Assembly (NCBI GenBank): GCA_963758365.1
Contig: CAVWVB010000001.1
Location: 1,364,001-1,428,000, forward strand
Reading direction: 5' to 3'
Source: Dokdonella_A sp963758365
Lineage (GTDB): Bacteria; Pseudomonadota; Gammaproteobacteria; Xanthomonadales; Rhodanobacteraceae
Length of the DNA stretch: 64,000 bases
The notes under the pieces were generated by a model. The model was not told where the DNA came from. It saw only the letters and a program-made list of their open reading frames with translations, and did not search any database. Positions 8,166-16,163 of this stretch are shown in pieces; position 1 is the first letter of the stretch; each line of letters starts with the position of its first letter. Both the position numbers and the translations under genes were made by a program.

Positions 8166-9605
8166 ATGAAGACATTTTCGCGGAGCGGAATGCTCGCACG
8201 CCGGATCTGGGTGCCAGTGTTGATGGTGCTGTCGATGGCAGCTGCGGACGTGGGCGCAGTCGACCTTCCGGATTTCACCGGGCTGGTCGAGAAGTATGGT
8301 CCGGCGGTCGTCAATGTGCAGGCTACCGGCAATCCCGATACCGGGGACGCCCAGCTCGACCAGCAGGACGTGCCGGAAATCTTCCGGCGTTTCTTCGGTC
8401 CGATGCCGCAGCCGCGCGAGCGCGGGGCGCGGGTCTCGATGGGTTCGGGGTTCATCATTTCCGCCGATGGCTACGTACTCACCAACAATCATGTGGTCGA
8501 CGGCGCCGACAAGGTGACCGTGCGTCTCTCCGACCGCCGCGAACTGGACGCGAAAGTCGTCGGCACCGATGCGCAGTACGACATCGCACTGCTCAAGCTC
8601 AACGCGTCGAACCTGCCGGTCGTGAGCGTTGGCGATTCCAAGAGCGTGAAGGCGGGCCAGTGGGTCGTGGCGATCGGATCGCCGTTCGGTTTCGACCATT
8701 CGGTGACGGCCGGAATCGTCAGTGCGATCGGCCGCAATTTCGGCGGCGCCGACCAGCAATACGTCCCGTTCATCCAGACCGACGTGCCGATCAACCGCGG
8801 CAATTCGGGCGGACCGCTGTTCAATCTCACCGGCCAGGTCATCGGCATCAACTCGCAGATTTTTTCAAATACCGGCGGTTTCATGGGTGTTTCGTTCGCG
8901 ATTCCGATCGACATAGCGATGAACGCGGTTGATCAGATCAAGACCAGCGGGCGCGTGAGTCGCGGCATGATCGGAGTGCAGATCCAGAATGTCGACCGCG
9001 AACAGGCCAGGGCGCTGGGCCTGCCGCGCATCGGCGGAGCCCTGGTCAACCGCGTGACGCCGGGTGGCGGCGCCGACAAGGCGGGCGTGCAGGTCGGCGA
9101 CGTGATCCTGAGCTTCGCGGGTCACGAGATCGCGATGTCCGCCGATCTGCCTCCGCTGGTCGGCTCGACCCGGCCCGGCACGCGCTCGGATCTGACCGTG
9201 TGGCGCGATGGCAAGACGCTGACTATTCCGGTGACGGTAGGCGAGCTGCCTGCGGACAGGGAAACGCTGGCGGCAGCAGCAGGTGGAGCTCCGGCAGCGG
9301 CCAGGGCAGGGAATTCCCTTGGCATCTTCACGGAGGATCTGAGCGCCGATCAGCGCAAGCAACTGGGCATCGACAAGGATCAGGGAGTGGTAGTGACCCG
9401 CGTTACAGGCAACGCCGCGCGCCGCGCCGCGCTCGCGCCGGGTGACGTGATCCTGATGGTCGGACGCAAGCCGGTGAAGAGCGCTGCCGAATTCAACGCG
9501 CAGCTGAAGGCGGTAAAACCCGGCGACTCGATCATGTTGCTGGTGCGTCGCGACGAACAAACCCAGTTCCTCGCATTGACCGTGCCGAAGGCCGGGGCCG
9601 ACTGA
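8166..9605 (+). CDS. mucD: Periplasmic serine endoprotease MucD (DegP/HtrA family)
   Basis: A 479-residue HtrA protease: signal peptide (about 1-30), trypsin-like domain with the triad His109 (LTNNHVVDGAD), Asp139 (DIALLKL) and Ser214 (RGNSGGPLF), then two PDZ domains (about 265-360 and 385-475). It degrades misfolded periplasmic proteins, and as the last gene of the rpoE operon it links stress sensing to clean-up. ATG 8166 follows AGGAATCA. The 134-base gap after rseB is the longest in the operon and could hold a secondary promoter, but none is evident. A 15-bp hairpin follows the stop. Confidence 0.94.
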   Translation: MKTFSRSGMLARRIWVPVLMVLSMAAADVGAVDLPDFTGLVEKYGPAVVNVQATGNPDTGDAQLDQQDVPEIFRRFFGPMPQPRERGARVSMGSGFIISADGYVLTNNHVVDGADKVTVRLSDRRELDAKVVGTDAQYDIALLKLNASNLPVVSVGDSKSVKAGQWVVAIGSPFGFDHSVTAGIVSAIGRNFGGADQQYVPFIQTDVPINRGNSGGPLFNLTGQVIGINSQIFSNTGGFMGVSFAIPIDIAMNAVDQIKTSGRVSRGMIGVQIQNVDREQARALGLPRIGGALVNRVTPGGGADKAGVQVGDVILSFAGHEIAMSADLPPLVGSTRPGTRSDLTVWRDGKTLTIPVTVGELPADRETLAAAAGGAPAAARAGNSLGIFTEDLSADQRKQLGIDKDQGVVVTRVTGNAARRAALAPGDVILMVGRKPVKSAAEFNAQLKAVKPGDSIMLLVRRDEQTQFLALTVPKAGAD

Positions 9606-9619
9606 CCATCCGGGTGCCG

Positions 9620-9652
9620 TGCCGGACCGGCGCCTCGGGCGTCGGTCCGGCA
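9620..9652 (+). terminator. Long perfect hairpin after mucD
   Basis: A 15-bp stem (TGCCGGACCG plus GCGCC, paired with GGCGT and CGGTCCGGCA, one G-T wobble) closes on a three-base TCG loop, 15 bases after the mucD stop. No T-run follows, so it may be a pause site, an mRNA 3'-end stabiliser or a Rho-assisted end rather than a classical terminator. It separates the rpoE operon from the lepA promoter. Confidence 0.6.
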
Positions 9653-9763
9653 TCCTCGTGCGCGGGCTGGCAGGCCGCCACGCGCGTCGGGTCGGGCGAA
9701 GGCCGCGACGCCATGGAAGCCCTGTCCCGCGCGGTCACGGGGGCGACTGCAAGCTGCTGATTC

Positions 9764-9772
9764 TGCGATAAT
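9764..9772 (+). promoter_or_regulatory. Extended -10 promoter for lepA
   Basis: TGCGATAAT is an extended -10 (TGn plus GATAAT) 47 bases before the lepA ATG. It follows the hairpin that ends the mucD transcript and probably starts the lepA-lepB-rnc-era-recO transcript. The -35 is not obvious, as is common for extended -10 promoters. Confidence 0.5.
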
Positions 9773-9818
9773 CCGGCTCTTGTGCCGTTCAGCGGTCCGT
9801 GGCCTGCAGCAGAAACGA

Positions 9819-11609
9819 ATGCTCCATATCCGCAATTTCTCGATCATCGCCCACGTCGACCACGGCAAATCCACGCTCGCCGACCGCATCATCCAGATCT
9901 GCGGCGGTCTGACACCGCGCGAGATGGAAGCGCAGGTGCTCGACAACAATCCGATCGAGCGCGAACGCGGCATCACGATCAAGGCGCAGTCGGTTTCGTT
10001 GCCCTACACGGCCAGGGACGGAATCACCTATCAGCTCAACTTCATCGATACGCCGGGCCACGTCGATTTCAGCTATGAAGTGAGCCGCTCGCTGGCGGCG
10101 TGCGAGGGGGCATTGCTGGTCGTTGATGCGGCCCAGGGCGTCGAGGCGCAATCGGTCGCGAACTGCTACACCGCGGTCGAGATGGGTCTGGAGGTGGTGC
10201 CCGTGCTCAACAAGATCGATCTGCCCACTGCCGATGTCGATCGCGCCAAGGCCGAGATCGAGGCGGTGATCGGGATCCATGCGCACGACGCGATCGCGAT
10301 CAGTGCGAAGACCGGCGAAAACGTCGAGGCCGTGCTGGAGGCGATCGTCGCACGCATCCCGCCGCCCAAACCACGCGCAAGCGATCGCCTGCAGGCCCTG
10401 ATCATCGATTCCTGGTTCGACAATTATCTCGGCGTCGTCTCCCTGGTTCGGGTCATGCAGGGCGAGATCAAGCCGAAGGACAAGCTGCTCGTGATGTCGA
10501 CCGGACGCACCCACGAGGTCGATCAGGTCGGAGTGTTCACGCCCAAGCGCAGCCCGCGCGAGAAACTCGGTTCGGGCGAGGTCGGTTGGGTGAACGCGTC
10601 GATCAAGGATGTGCACGGCGCGCCGGTCGGAGACACCCTGACCCTTGCGCGCGAACCGGCCGCCGCTCCGTTACCGGGATTCCAGAAGATGCAGTCGCGC
10701 GTGTTCGCGGGGCTGTTCCCGACCGTTGCCGATGACTATCCGGCGCTGCGCGAAGCGCTCGAAAAACTCAAGCTCAACGATGCGGCGCTCAACTTCGAAC
10801 CGGAGACCTCGGAGGCGATGGGCTTCGGCTTCCGCTGCGGCTTCCTCGGGCTACTGCACATGGAGATCATCCAGGAACGCCTCGAGCGCGAGTACGACCT
10901 GGATCTCATCACCACCGCACCAACCGTCGTTTACGAGGTGCTGCTGAGCGACGGCAAGGTGATGTCGCTGGACAATCCGGCCAAACTGCCACCGTCGCAG
11001 AACATCGAGGAAGTGCGCGAGCCGATCATCGTCGCGAACATTCTCACTCCGCCCGACTACATCGGCAGCGTGATCAAGCTCTGCGAGGACAAGCGAGGTG
11101 TCCAGCGCTCCATCAGCTATCTGGCGACGCAGGTGCAGATCAGCTACGAATTGCCGCTGGCCGAAGTGGTCCTGGATTTCTTCGACAAGCTGAAATCGGT
11201 TTCGCGCGGCTATGCATCGATGGACTACCACTTCGACCGTTTCCAGAGCGGACCGTTCGTGCGTGTCGACGTGCTGATCAACGGCGACAGGGTCGATGCG
11301 TTGAGCCTGATCCTGCATCGCACGAGCGCGGATCGCCGTGGCCGCGAACTGGTCGAGAAGATGAGGGAGCTGATTCCGCGTCAGCAATTCGATGTGGCAA
11401 TCCAGGCGGCTATCGGCTCCCAGATCATTGCGCGATCCAGCGTCAAGGCATTGCGCAAGAACGTGCTCGCGAAGTGTTACGGCGGAGATGTGACCCGCAA
11501 GCGCAAGCTGCTCGAGAAACAGAAGGAAGGCAAGAAGCGCATGAAGCAGGTCGGGAGCGTCGAGATTCCGCAGGAGGCATTCCTCGCGGTATTGCAGATG
11601 GACAAATAG
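9819..11609 (+). CDS. lepA: Elongation factor 4 (LepA GTPase)
   Basis: A 596-residue ribosome-associated translational GTPase. The G motifs are AHVDHGKST (G1), DTPGHVDF (G3) and NKIDLP (G4); EF-G-like domains and the LepA-specific C-terminal domain (KCYGGDVTRKRKLLEKQKEG) follow. The start was set at ATG 9819 (MLHIRNFSIIAHVDHGKST), which matches the usual LepA N-terminus; the frame is open further upstream but without family similarity. LepA back-translocates or remodels stalled ribosomes. Its pairing with lepB is typical of Proteobacteria. Confidence 0.96.
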   Translation: MLHIRNFSIIAHVDHGKSTLADRIIQICGGLTPREMEAQVLDNNPIERERGITIKAQSVSLPYTARDGITYQLNFIDTPGHVDFSYEVSRSLAACEGALLVVDAAQGVEAQSVANCYTAVEMGLEVVPVLNKIDLPTADVDRAKAEIEAVIGIHAHDAIAISAKTGENVEAVLEAIVARIPPPKPRASDRLQALIIDSWFDNYLGVVSLVRVMQGEIKPKDKLLVMSTGRTHEVDQVGVFTPKRSPREKLGSGEVGWVNASIKDVHGAPVGDTLTLAREPAAAPLPGFQKMQSRVFAGLFPTVADDYPALREALEKLKLNDAALNFEPETSEAMGFGFRCGFLGLLHMEIIQERLEREYDLDLITTAPTVVYEVLLSDGKVMSLDNPAKLPPSQNIEEVREPIIVANILTPPDYIGSVIKLCEDKRGVQRSISYLATQVQISYELPLAEVVLDFFDKLKSVSRGYASMDYHFDRFQSGPFVRVDVLINGDRVDALSLILHRTSADRRGRELVEKMRELIPRQQFDVAIQAAIGSQIIARSSVKALRKNVLAKCYGGDVTRKRKLLEKQKEGKKRMKQVGSVEIPQEAFLAVLQMDK

Positions 11610-11699
11610 CGGAAATGGATGATCGGGATTCGGGGTCTTCATGAATCTGGAAGCGAATCCCATGTCGCGATCGCCGATTGCCGCTTCAAAGGAGCAACC

Positions 11700-12524
11700 A
11701 TGGATTTTGATTTTGCATTGCTGCTCGTCGCGTTGACGGCAGCCGCAGGGGTCATCTGGCTTGTCGACCGGATTTTTCTGGCCGGCGTGCGCAGGCGCCA
11801 CGCAGAAAGCCTCAAGGCGATGACCGCTCTCTCGCAGGAGGAACGCGATGCACGCGCCCGCAATGCGCTCCAGGAACCGGTTGCCGTCGAATATGCGCGC
11901 TCGTTCTTTCCGGTGCTGCTGCTGATCCTGCTGTTCCGCTCCTTCGTCGCCGAGCCGTTCAAGATTCCGTCCGGGTCGATGATGCCGACGCTGCTGGTCG
12001 GCGATTTCATCCTGGTCAACAAGTTTGCCTACGGCTTGCGTCTGCCGGTCCTGAATACGAAGATTCTCGATACGGGCGAACCGCGGCGGGGCGACGTGTT
12101 CGTGTTCCGCTATCCGGAAAATCCGAAAGAGGATTACATCAAGCGCGTCGTCGGGCTGCCCGGCGACGAGATCACGTACCGCAACAAGACACTGTACGTC
12201 AACGGAACCGAAGTGCCGGAAGCGGACATGGGGCCCTATGTCGGACCGGCCGAGCCGGGGCACCGCATGGATCACGCCCAGGTCAAGCAGGAAAAGCTCG
12301 GAGACGTCGAGCATCGCATCCTCGAGTTTCCCGGAGTCTGGGTCGGGCGCGAGGGCAGCTGGGTGGTGCCACCGGGGCATTATTTCGCGATGGGCGACAA
12401 TCGTGACAACAGCGCGGACAGCCGTTTCTGGGGTTTCGTTCCCGAGGCCAACCTGGTCGGCAAGGCGTTCCTGATCTGGATGAATTTCGGGGACCTGAGC
12501 CGGATCGGAACCGTGGTTCGGTAG
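11700..12524 (+). CDS. lepB: Signal peptidase I
   Basis: A 274-residue membrane protease that cleaves Sec and Tat signal peptides. Two membrane segments lie at about 5-28 and 68-84. The catalytic Ser93 is in PSGSMMPTLL and the general-base Lys148 in YIKRVVGLPGD; the box near the C-terminus is GDNRDNSADSRFWGFVP. ATG 11700 has GGAGC eight bases upstream. It follows lepA by 90 bases, with no terminator between them. The length is within the usual gammaproteobacterial range. Confidence 0.95.
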   Translation: MDFDFALLLVALTAAAGVIWLVDRIFLAGVRRRHAESLKAMTALSQEERDARARNALQEPVAVEYARSFFPVLLLILLFRSFVAEPFKIPSGSMMPTLLVGDFILVNKFAYGLRLPVLNTKILDTGEPRRGDVFVFRYPENPKEDYIKRVVGLPGDEITYRNKTLYVNGTEVPEADMGPYVGPAEPGHRMDHAQVKQEKLGDVEHRILEFPGVWVGREGSWVVPPGHYFAMGDNRDNSADSRFWGFVPEANLVGKAFLIWMNFGDLSRIGTVVR

Positions 12525-12580
12525 AGCGCGCGGAACAGCTCATTTCCTGTATACCGTCGAACTGGCGAGGGGAGGACACA

Positions 12581-12967
12581 GTGAACATGCATCGAAAGAT
12601 CAAGGGGATCACGCTGATCGGCTTCGTGATGATGCTTTGCGTGCTGGGATTCTTCGCATACCTGGCGATGCGTCTGATTCCGGCCTATATCGAGTATTTC
12701 GGAGTGGTCAAGTCGATGGAGCAGGAGCGCAGCGAACTCGGATCCGCGCAAAAGTCGCTCTACGAGCTGCGCCGCGACCTGCACATGAAATTCGACACCC
12801 AGTACGTGGACAACGAGAACGTGCCGCCCGAGTCGATTTCCCTGAAGCGCGAGGCAGGCGCAGCCACGTTGCGCGTTGCCTATGAGCGGCGCGTACCCTT
12901 CATCTACAACATCGACCTCCTGATCACATTCGACAAGTCGATGAATCTTTCCGGCGGTAGTGAGTAG
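12581..12967 (+). CDS. DUF4845 single-pass membrane protein
   Basis: A 128-residue protein with one N-terminal transmembrane segment (about residues 8-30, ITLIGFVMMLCVLGFFAYLA) and a small extracytoplasmic domain. It matches the DUF4845 family that commonly sits between lepB and rnc in gammaproteobacteria; its function is unknown. The GTG start has a strong AGGGGAGG site five bases upstream. The end overlaps the rnc start by eight bases, so it is probably co-translated with RNase III. Confidence 0.85.
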   Translation: MNMHRKIKGITLIGFVMMLCVLGFFAYLAMRLIPAYIEYFGVVKSMEQERSELGSAQKSLYELRRDLHMKFDTQYVDNENVPPESISLKREAGAATLRVAYERRVPFIYNIDLLITFDKSMNLSGGSE

Positions 12968-13631
12968 CCGTCCGGCCCTCGGGCATGCATTTGCAGACCA
13001 GCATCTGCTCGAGCAGGCGCTTACGCACCGCAGCGCGGGCCATCCGAACAACGAACGCATGGAGTTTCTCGGCGACGCGCTGGTGAATCTGTTCGTCGCC
13101 GAACTGGTCTACGAGGTGCACCCGCGTGCCGACGAAGGCGAGATGACGCGGCTGCGCGCGGCGCTCGTGAACGGCGCCGCGCTGGCCGAGATCGCGCGCG
13201 GCGAGGAACTCGGAGAGCGCCTTCATCTGGGGCCCGGAGAACTCAAGAGCGGAGGATTCCGCCGCGACTCGATCCTCGCGGACGCATTCGAGGCCCTGGT
13301 GGCGGCGCTCTACATGGATGCCGGCTGGAGCGTGTGTCGGGATGCCGTACGCGGCCTGTTCGCGCACCGCGTGCAATCCGGGGCCCATACACCCAAGGAT
13401 GCGAAGACGCGCTTGCAGGAGTTCCTGCAGGCGCGCAACCTGCCTTTGCCGGTTTACGATCTGGTCACTTCGAGCGGGGACGAGCACGCGCGGACGTTCG
13501 ACGTGGCCTGCCGCGTGGAAGCCGCGGAGCTATCGACCTCCGGCAGCGCGACGAACCGCCGCGCCGCCGAGCAGATCGCCGCGCAGGGAGCGCTCGATCA
13601 ACTCAAGGCACGACTCGAAGATGGGAGTTGA
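12960..13631 (+). CDS. rnc: Ribonuclease III
   Basis: A 223-residue double-stranded RNA endonuclease. The catalytic domain has the signature ERMEFLGDALVN and the second metal-binding motif DAFEALVAALYMD. The dsRNA-binding domain begins at DAKTRLQEFLQARNLPLPVY and ends in RRAAEQIAAQGALDQL. It processes rRNA precursors and regulates mRNAs. The GTG start overlaps the preceding gene, and the stop lies 11 bases inside era, so the three genes form a tightly coupled unit. Confidence 0.95.
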   Translation: MSSRPALGHAFADQHLLEQALTHRSAGHPNNERMEFLGDALVNLFVAELVYEVHPRADEGEMTRLRAALVNGAALAEIARGEELGERLHLGPGELKSGGFRRDSILADAFEALVAALYMDAGWSVCRDAVRGLFAHRVQSGAHTPKDAKTRLQEFLQARNLPLPVYDLVTSSGDEHARTFDVACRVEAAELSTSGSATNRRAAEQIAAQGALDQLKARLEDGS

Positions 13632-14523
13632 AGCGTCAGGTCACCGTTTCGGGCGGGTTGCGCTGATCGGTCGGCCCAATGTCGGCAAGTCGACCCTGCT
13701 GAACCGGTTTCTGGGCACCAAGCTCAGCATCGTCACGCCCAAGCCGCAGACGACCCGTCATCGCATTCTGGGCATTGCGACGCGGCCGGACGCGCAAATC
13801 GCGTTCATCGACACGCCGGGCCTGCACAAGGGCGGACGGCGTGCGCTGAATCGCCAGCTCAATCGCGTGGCACGTCAGGTTCCCGGGGAAGCGGACGTGC
13901 TGGTTCACCTGATCGACAGCGTGCGCTGGCGCGACGAAGACGAAGATGTCTGGAACCTCGTCTCCGCGCAGTCCGCACCCTGCCTGCTCGTGATCAACAA
14001 GGTCGACCGGGTCGCGAACAAGCAGTCGCTGCTACCATTTGCTGCGGAGATCACGCGGGACCATTCCTATGCGTCCGTGCATTTCGTCGCGGCACGACGC
14101 GGCGATGGCGTGGCGGCACTGTTCGATGAACTGGTCGGTCTGCTCCCGCCCGGACCTGCCGAGTATGCCGAAGACGAGTTCACCGACCGCAGCGAGCGCT
14201 TTCTGGCTGCGGAGCTGATCCGCGAGCAATTGATGCGGCAACTCGGCGAGGAGCTGCCGTACGCAACCGCGGTGGAGATCGAACGATTCGAGGACCGTGC
14301 AGACATGGCTCATGTCGGTGCGGTGATCTGGGTGGAGCGGGAAGGGCAGAAGGCGATCGTGATTGGAGCCGCCGGCGGGCAGCTCAAGAAGATCGGCAGT
14401 TCGGCGCGGCGGGGAATGGAGCAGGTGCTGGGTCGCCGCGTATTTCTCGAACTGTGGGTGCGCGTTCGTGACTCCTGGAGCGACGACGCCGCAGCCCTGA
14501 AACAGTTCGGCTATTCGGAGTGA
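13621..14523 (+). CDS. era: GTPase Era
   Basis: A 300-residue GTPase for 16S rRNA maturation and 30S assembly. The motifs are GRPNVGKST (G1), DTPGLH (G3) and NKVD (G4). A C-terminal KH domain that binds the 3' end of 16S rRNA includes 'KAIVIGAAGGQLKKIGSSAR' and 'VFLELWVRVRDSW'. ATG 13621 lies within the last codons of rnc (11-base overlap), the usual rnc-era arrangement. Confidence 0.96.
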   Translation: MGVEASGHRFGRVALIGRPNVGKSTLLNRFLGTKLSIVTPKPQTTRHRILGIATRPDAQIAFIDTPGLHKGGRRALNRQLNRVARQVPGEADVLVHLIDSVRWRDEDEDVWNLVSAQSAPCLLVINKVDRVANKQSLLPFAAEITRDHSYASVHFVAARRGDGVAALFDELVGLLPPGPAEYAEDEFTDRSERFLAAELIREQLMRQLGEELPYATAVEIERFEDRADMAHVGAVIWVEREGQKAIVIGAAGGQLKKIGSSARRGMEQVLGRRVFLELWVRVRDSWSDDAAALKQFGYSE

Positions 14524-14592
14524 CCTGCCGCGTTGCCGGCCGCGCGGAACACCGCATGCGTTGATCCGCCCGCCTGCCTCCGATTTCATCCA

Positions 14593-15309
14593 ATGCGCAT
14601 CGATCAGCAACCCGCGTTCATTCTGCACGCACGACCCTATCGCGAAACCTCGTTGCTGATCGAGGCATTTTCGCGCGACTTTGGACGCGTCGGCCTCGTC
14701 GCGCGGGGAGTGCGTCGCGAGCGTTCGCGTCTGCCCCGAGGCCTGCTGCAGCCATTCCAGCCCCTGCTGCTGAACTGGATCGCACGCGGGGAGCTCGGCA
14801 GTCTGACCGGTGCGGAAGCGGCCAGTCGTCCGCTCCGGCTCGCAGGCGACGTGCTGTTCGCGGCGATCTACGTGAACGAACTCGTGCTGCGCCTGAGCGA
14901 ACGCAATGACCCCCACGACAACGCGTTCGCAGCGTACTCCCAGTGTCTGGGGCGCCTCGCCGACGACAGCGGCATTGCCTGGTCGCTACGCCGCTTCGAG
15001 CGCGATTTTCTCGCCGATCTGGGCTATGCCCTCGCGCTCACGCACACGGTCGACGGGCAGCCGCTGCAAGCGCAGGGCGACTATCAGTACGACCCGGAGG
15101 CCGGCGCCTCACCATGGCGCGACGGGTCCGCATGGCCACGCGTTTGCGGAGCCGCGCTGCTCGCGCTCGGCCGCGATGAATGTCCCGCGGACGAACAGCT
15201 CGCCCAGTTGCGCCGACTCTTTCGGACGACGATCCGTCATCTCGTCGGCGGTGACCTCAACGTCTGGGCGCTGGCCACGAGGCCCGCAGGCCCGGGGCTC
15301 CCACGCTGA
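14593..15309 (+). CDS. recO: DNA repair protein RecO
   Basis: A 238-residue recombination mediator. The N-terminal OB-fold reads QPAFILHARPYRETSLLIEA and VGLVARGVRRERSR; a helical domain follows with a family-typical RFERDFLADLGYAL. RecO, with RecR, loads RecA onto SSB-coated gapped DNA. ATG 14593 begins the family N-terminus; a TTG upstream at 14533 would add a poor extension. It is the last gene of the lepA-to-recO block and converges on the receiver-HPt gene. Confidence 0.9.
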   Translation: MRIDQQPAFILHARPYRETSLLIEAFSRDFGRVGLVARGVRRERSRLPRGLLQPFQPLLLNWIARGELGSLTGAEAASRPLRLAGDVLFAAIYVNELVLRLSERNDPHDNAFAAYSQCLGRLADDSGIAWSLRRFERDFLADLGYALALTHTVDGQPLQAQGDYQYDPEAGASPWRDGSAWPRVCGAALLALGRDECPADEQLAQLRRLFRTTIRHLVGGDLNVWALATRPAGPGLPR

Positions 15310-15405
15310 CGCGCCGACTGCGCGACCCGCGGGCCCAGGAGGTGCGGATGGTGGCGCCGGCGCGCCAATACGGCCTGGACGAGAACGCAAATGCTGCCCT
15401 GAAGG

Positions 15406-16122
15406 TTACTTGCGCCCGGACGGCGCGAGCAGACCACGCGTGCGTGCGCATGCGTCCAGCAACACCGCGACGGCCGCGTCCGGCCACGTGCCTGACGCCG
15501 CGGACTGTCGCAGCTGAACGGAAGCACGCTGGATCGCCGTAGCGCCACAGAAGCCGGCCGAGGCATCGAGTCGGTGCATGCGGTCGAGCAGGGCACGCGC
15601 GTCCTGCTGCGCCCGCATCGCGGAGACCTCGGCCGGAAGCGCGTCGAGTTCGGCGGCGAACAGTCCGCGCAACGCGCTGACCATCCGCGCGTCGCCACCG
15701 GTCGCGTGCAACGCGGGCGTGTCGTCGAGCCAGTCGGTCATCGGCGTCGCCGACGCAGGGTCCAGATGCCGGGCCATCGCTTCGCGCAACGCCTCGACGC
15801 CCATGGGCTTGAGCAGGACTTCGGCGAATCCTGCCGCGAGCAGCGCCGTGCAGGTGGCGCTGTCTGCGCTGGTCGCGAGGGCCGCGACCGCCTGGTTCGG
15901 TCCTGTCAGCGAGCGAATCCGCCCGAGAGCCTCGGCACCGCCCAATCCGGGCATCCGTGCATCGAGCACGAGCAGGTCGAACTTCGAGGATTTCGCGCAC
16001 GCCAGCGCGGCCAGACCGTCGCTGGCCGCGATGCATTCGAAATCGAATGACGCGAGTGCCTCGACGAAGAACTGCAGGCTGATCGGGTTGTCATCGGCAA
16101 CCAGGATACGGGGTCTCGACAT
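15406..16122 (-). CDS. Orphan receiver-HPt phosphorelay protein
   Basis: A 238-residue soluble protein with two phosphorelay domains and no output domain. The receiver (1-120) has the acidic pair DD10-11, phospho-acceptor Asp54 (LVLDARMPG) and Lys105 (LLKP). The C-terminal histidine-phosphotransfer domain (about 140-230) has His183 in MHRLDASAGFCGA, matching the HPt HxLxGSA-type motif. This is the layout of the tail of a hybrid kinase such as ArcB or BarA, here detached from any kinase. ATG 16122 was chosen because the receiver fold begins at once (MSRPRILVADD). It diverges from the YdbH-like gene with 41 bases between starts. Confidence 0.85.
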   Translation of the reverse strand: MSRPRILVADDNPISLQFFVEALASFDFECIAASDGLAALACAKSSKFDLLVLDARMPGLGGAEALGRIRSLTGPNQAVAALATSADSATCTALLAAGFAEVLLKPMGVEALREAMARHLDPASATPMTDWLDDTPALHATGGDARMVSALRGLFAAELDALPAEVSAMRAQQDARALLDRMHRLDASAGFCGATAIQRASVQLRQSAASGTWPDAAVAVLLDACARTRGLLAPSGRK

Positions 16123-16163
16123 GGCGCACACGGTAGCGGCGATGGCTGGCAGAATGGAAGCCG

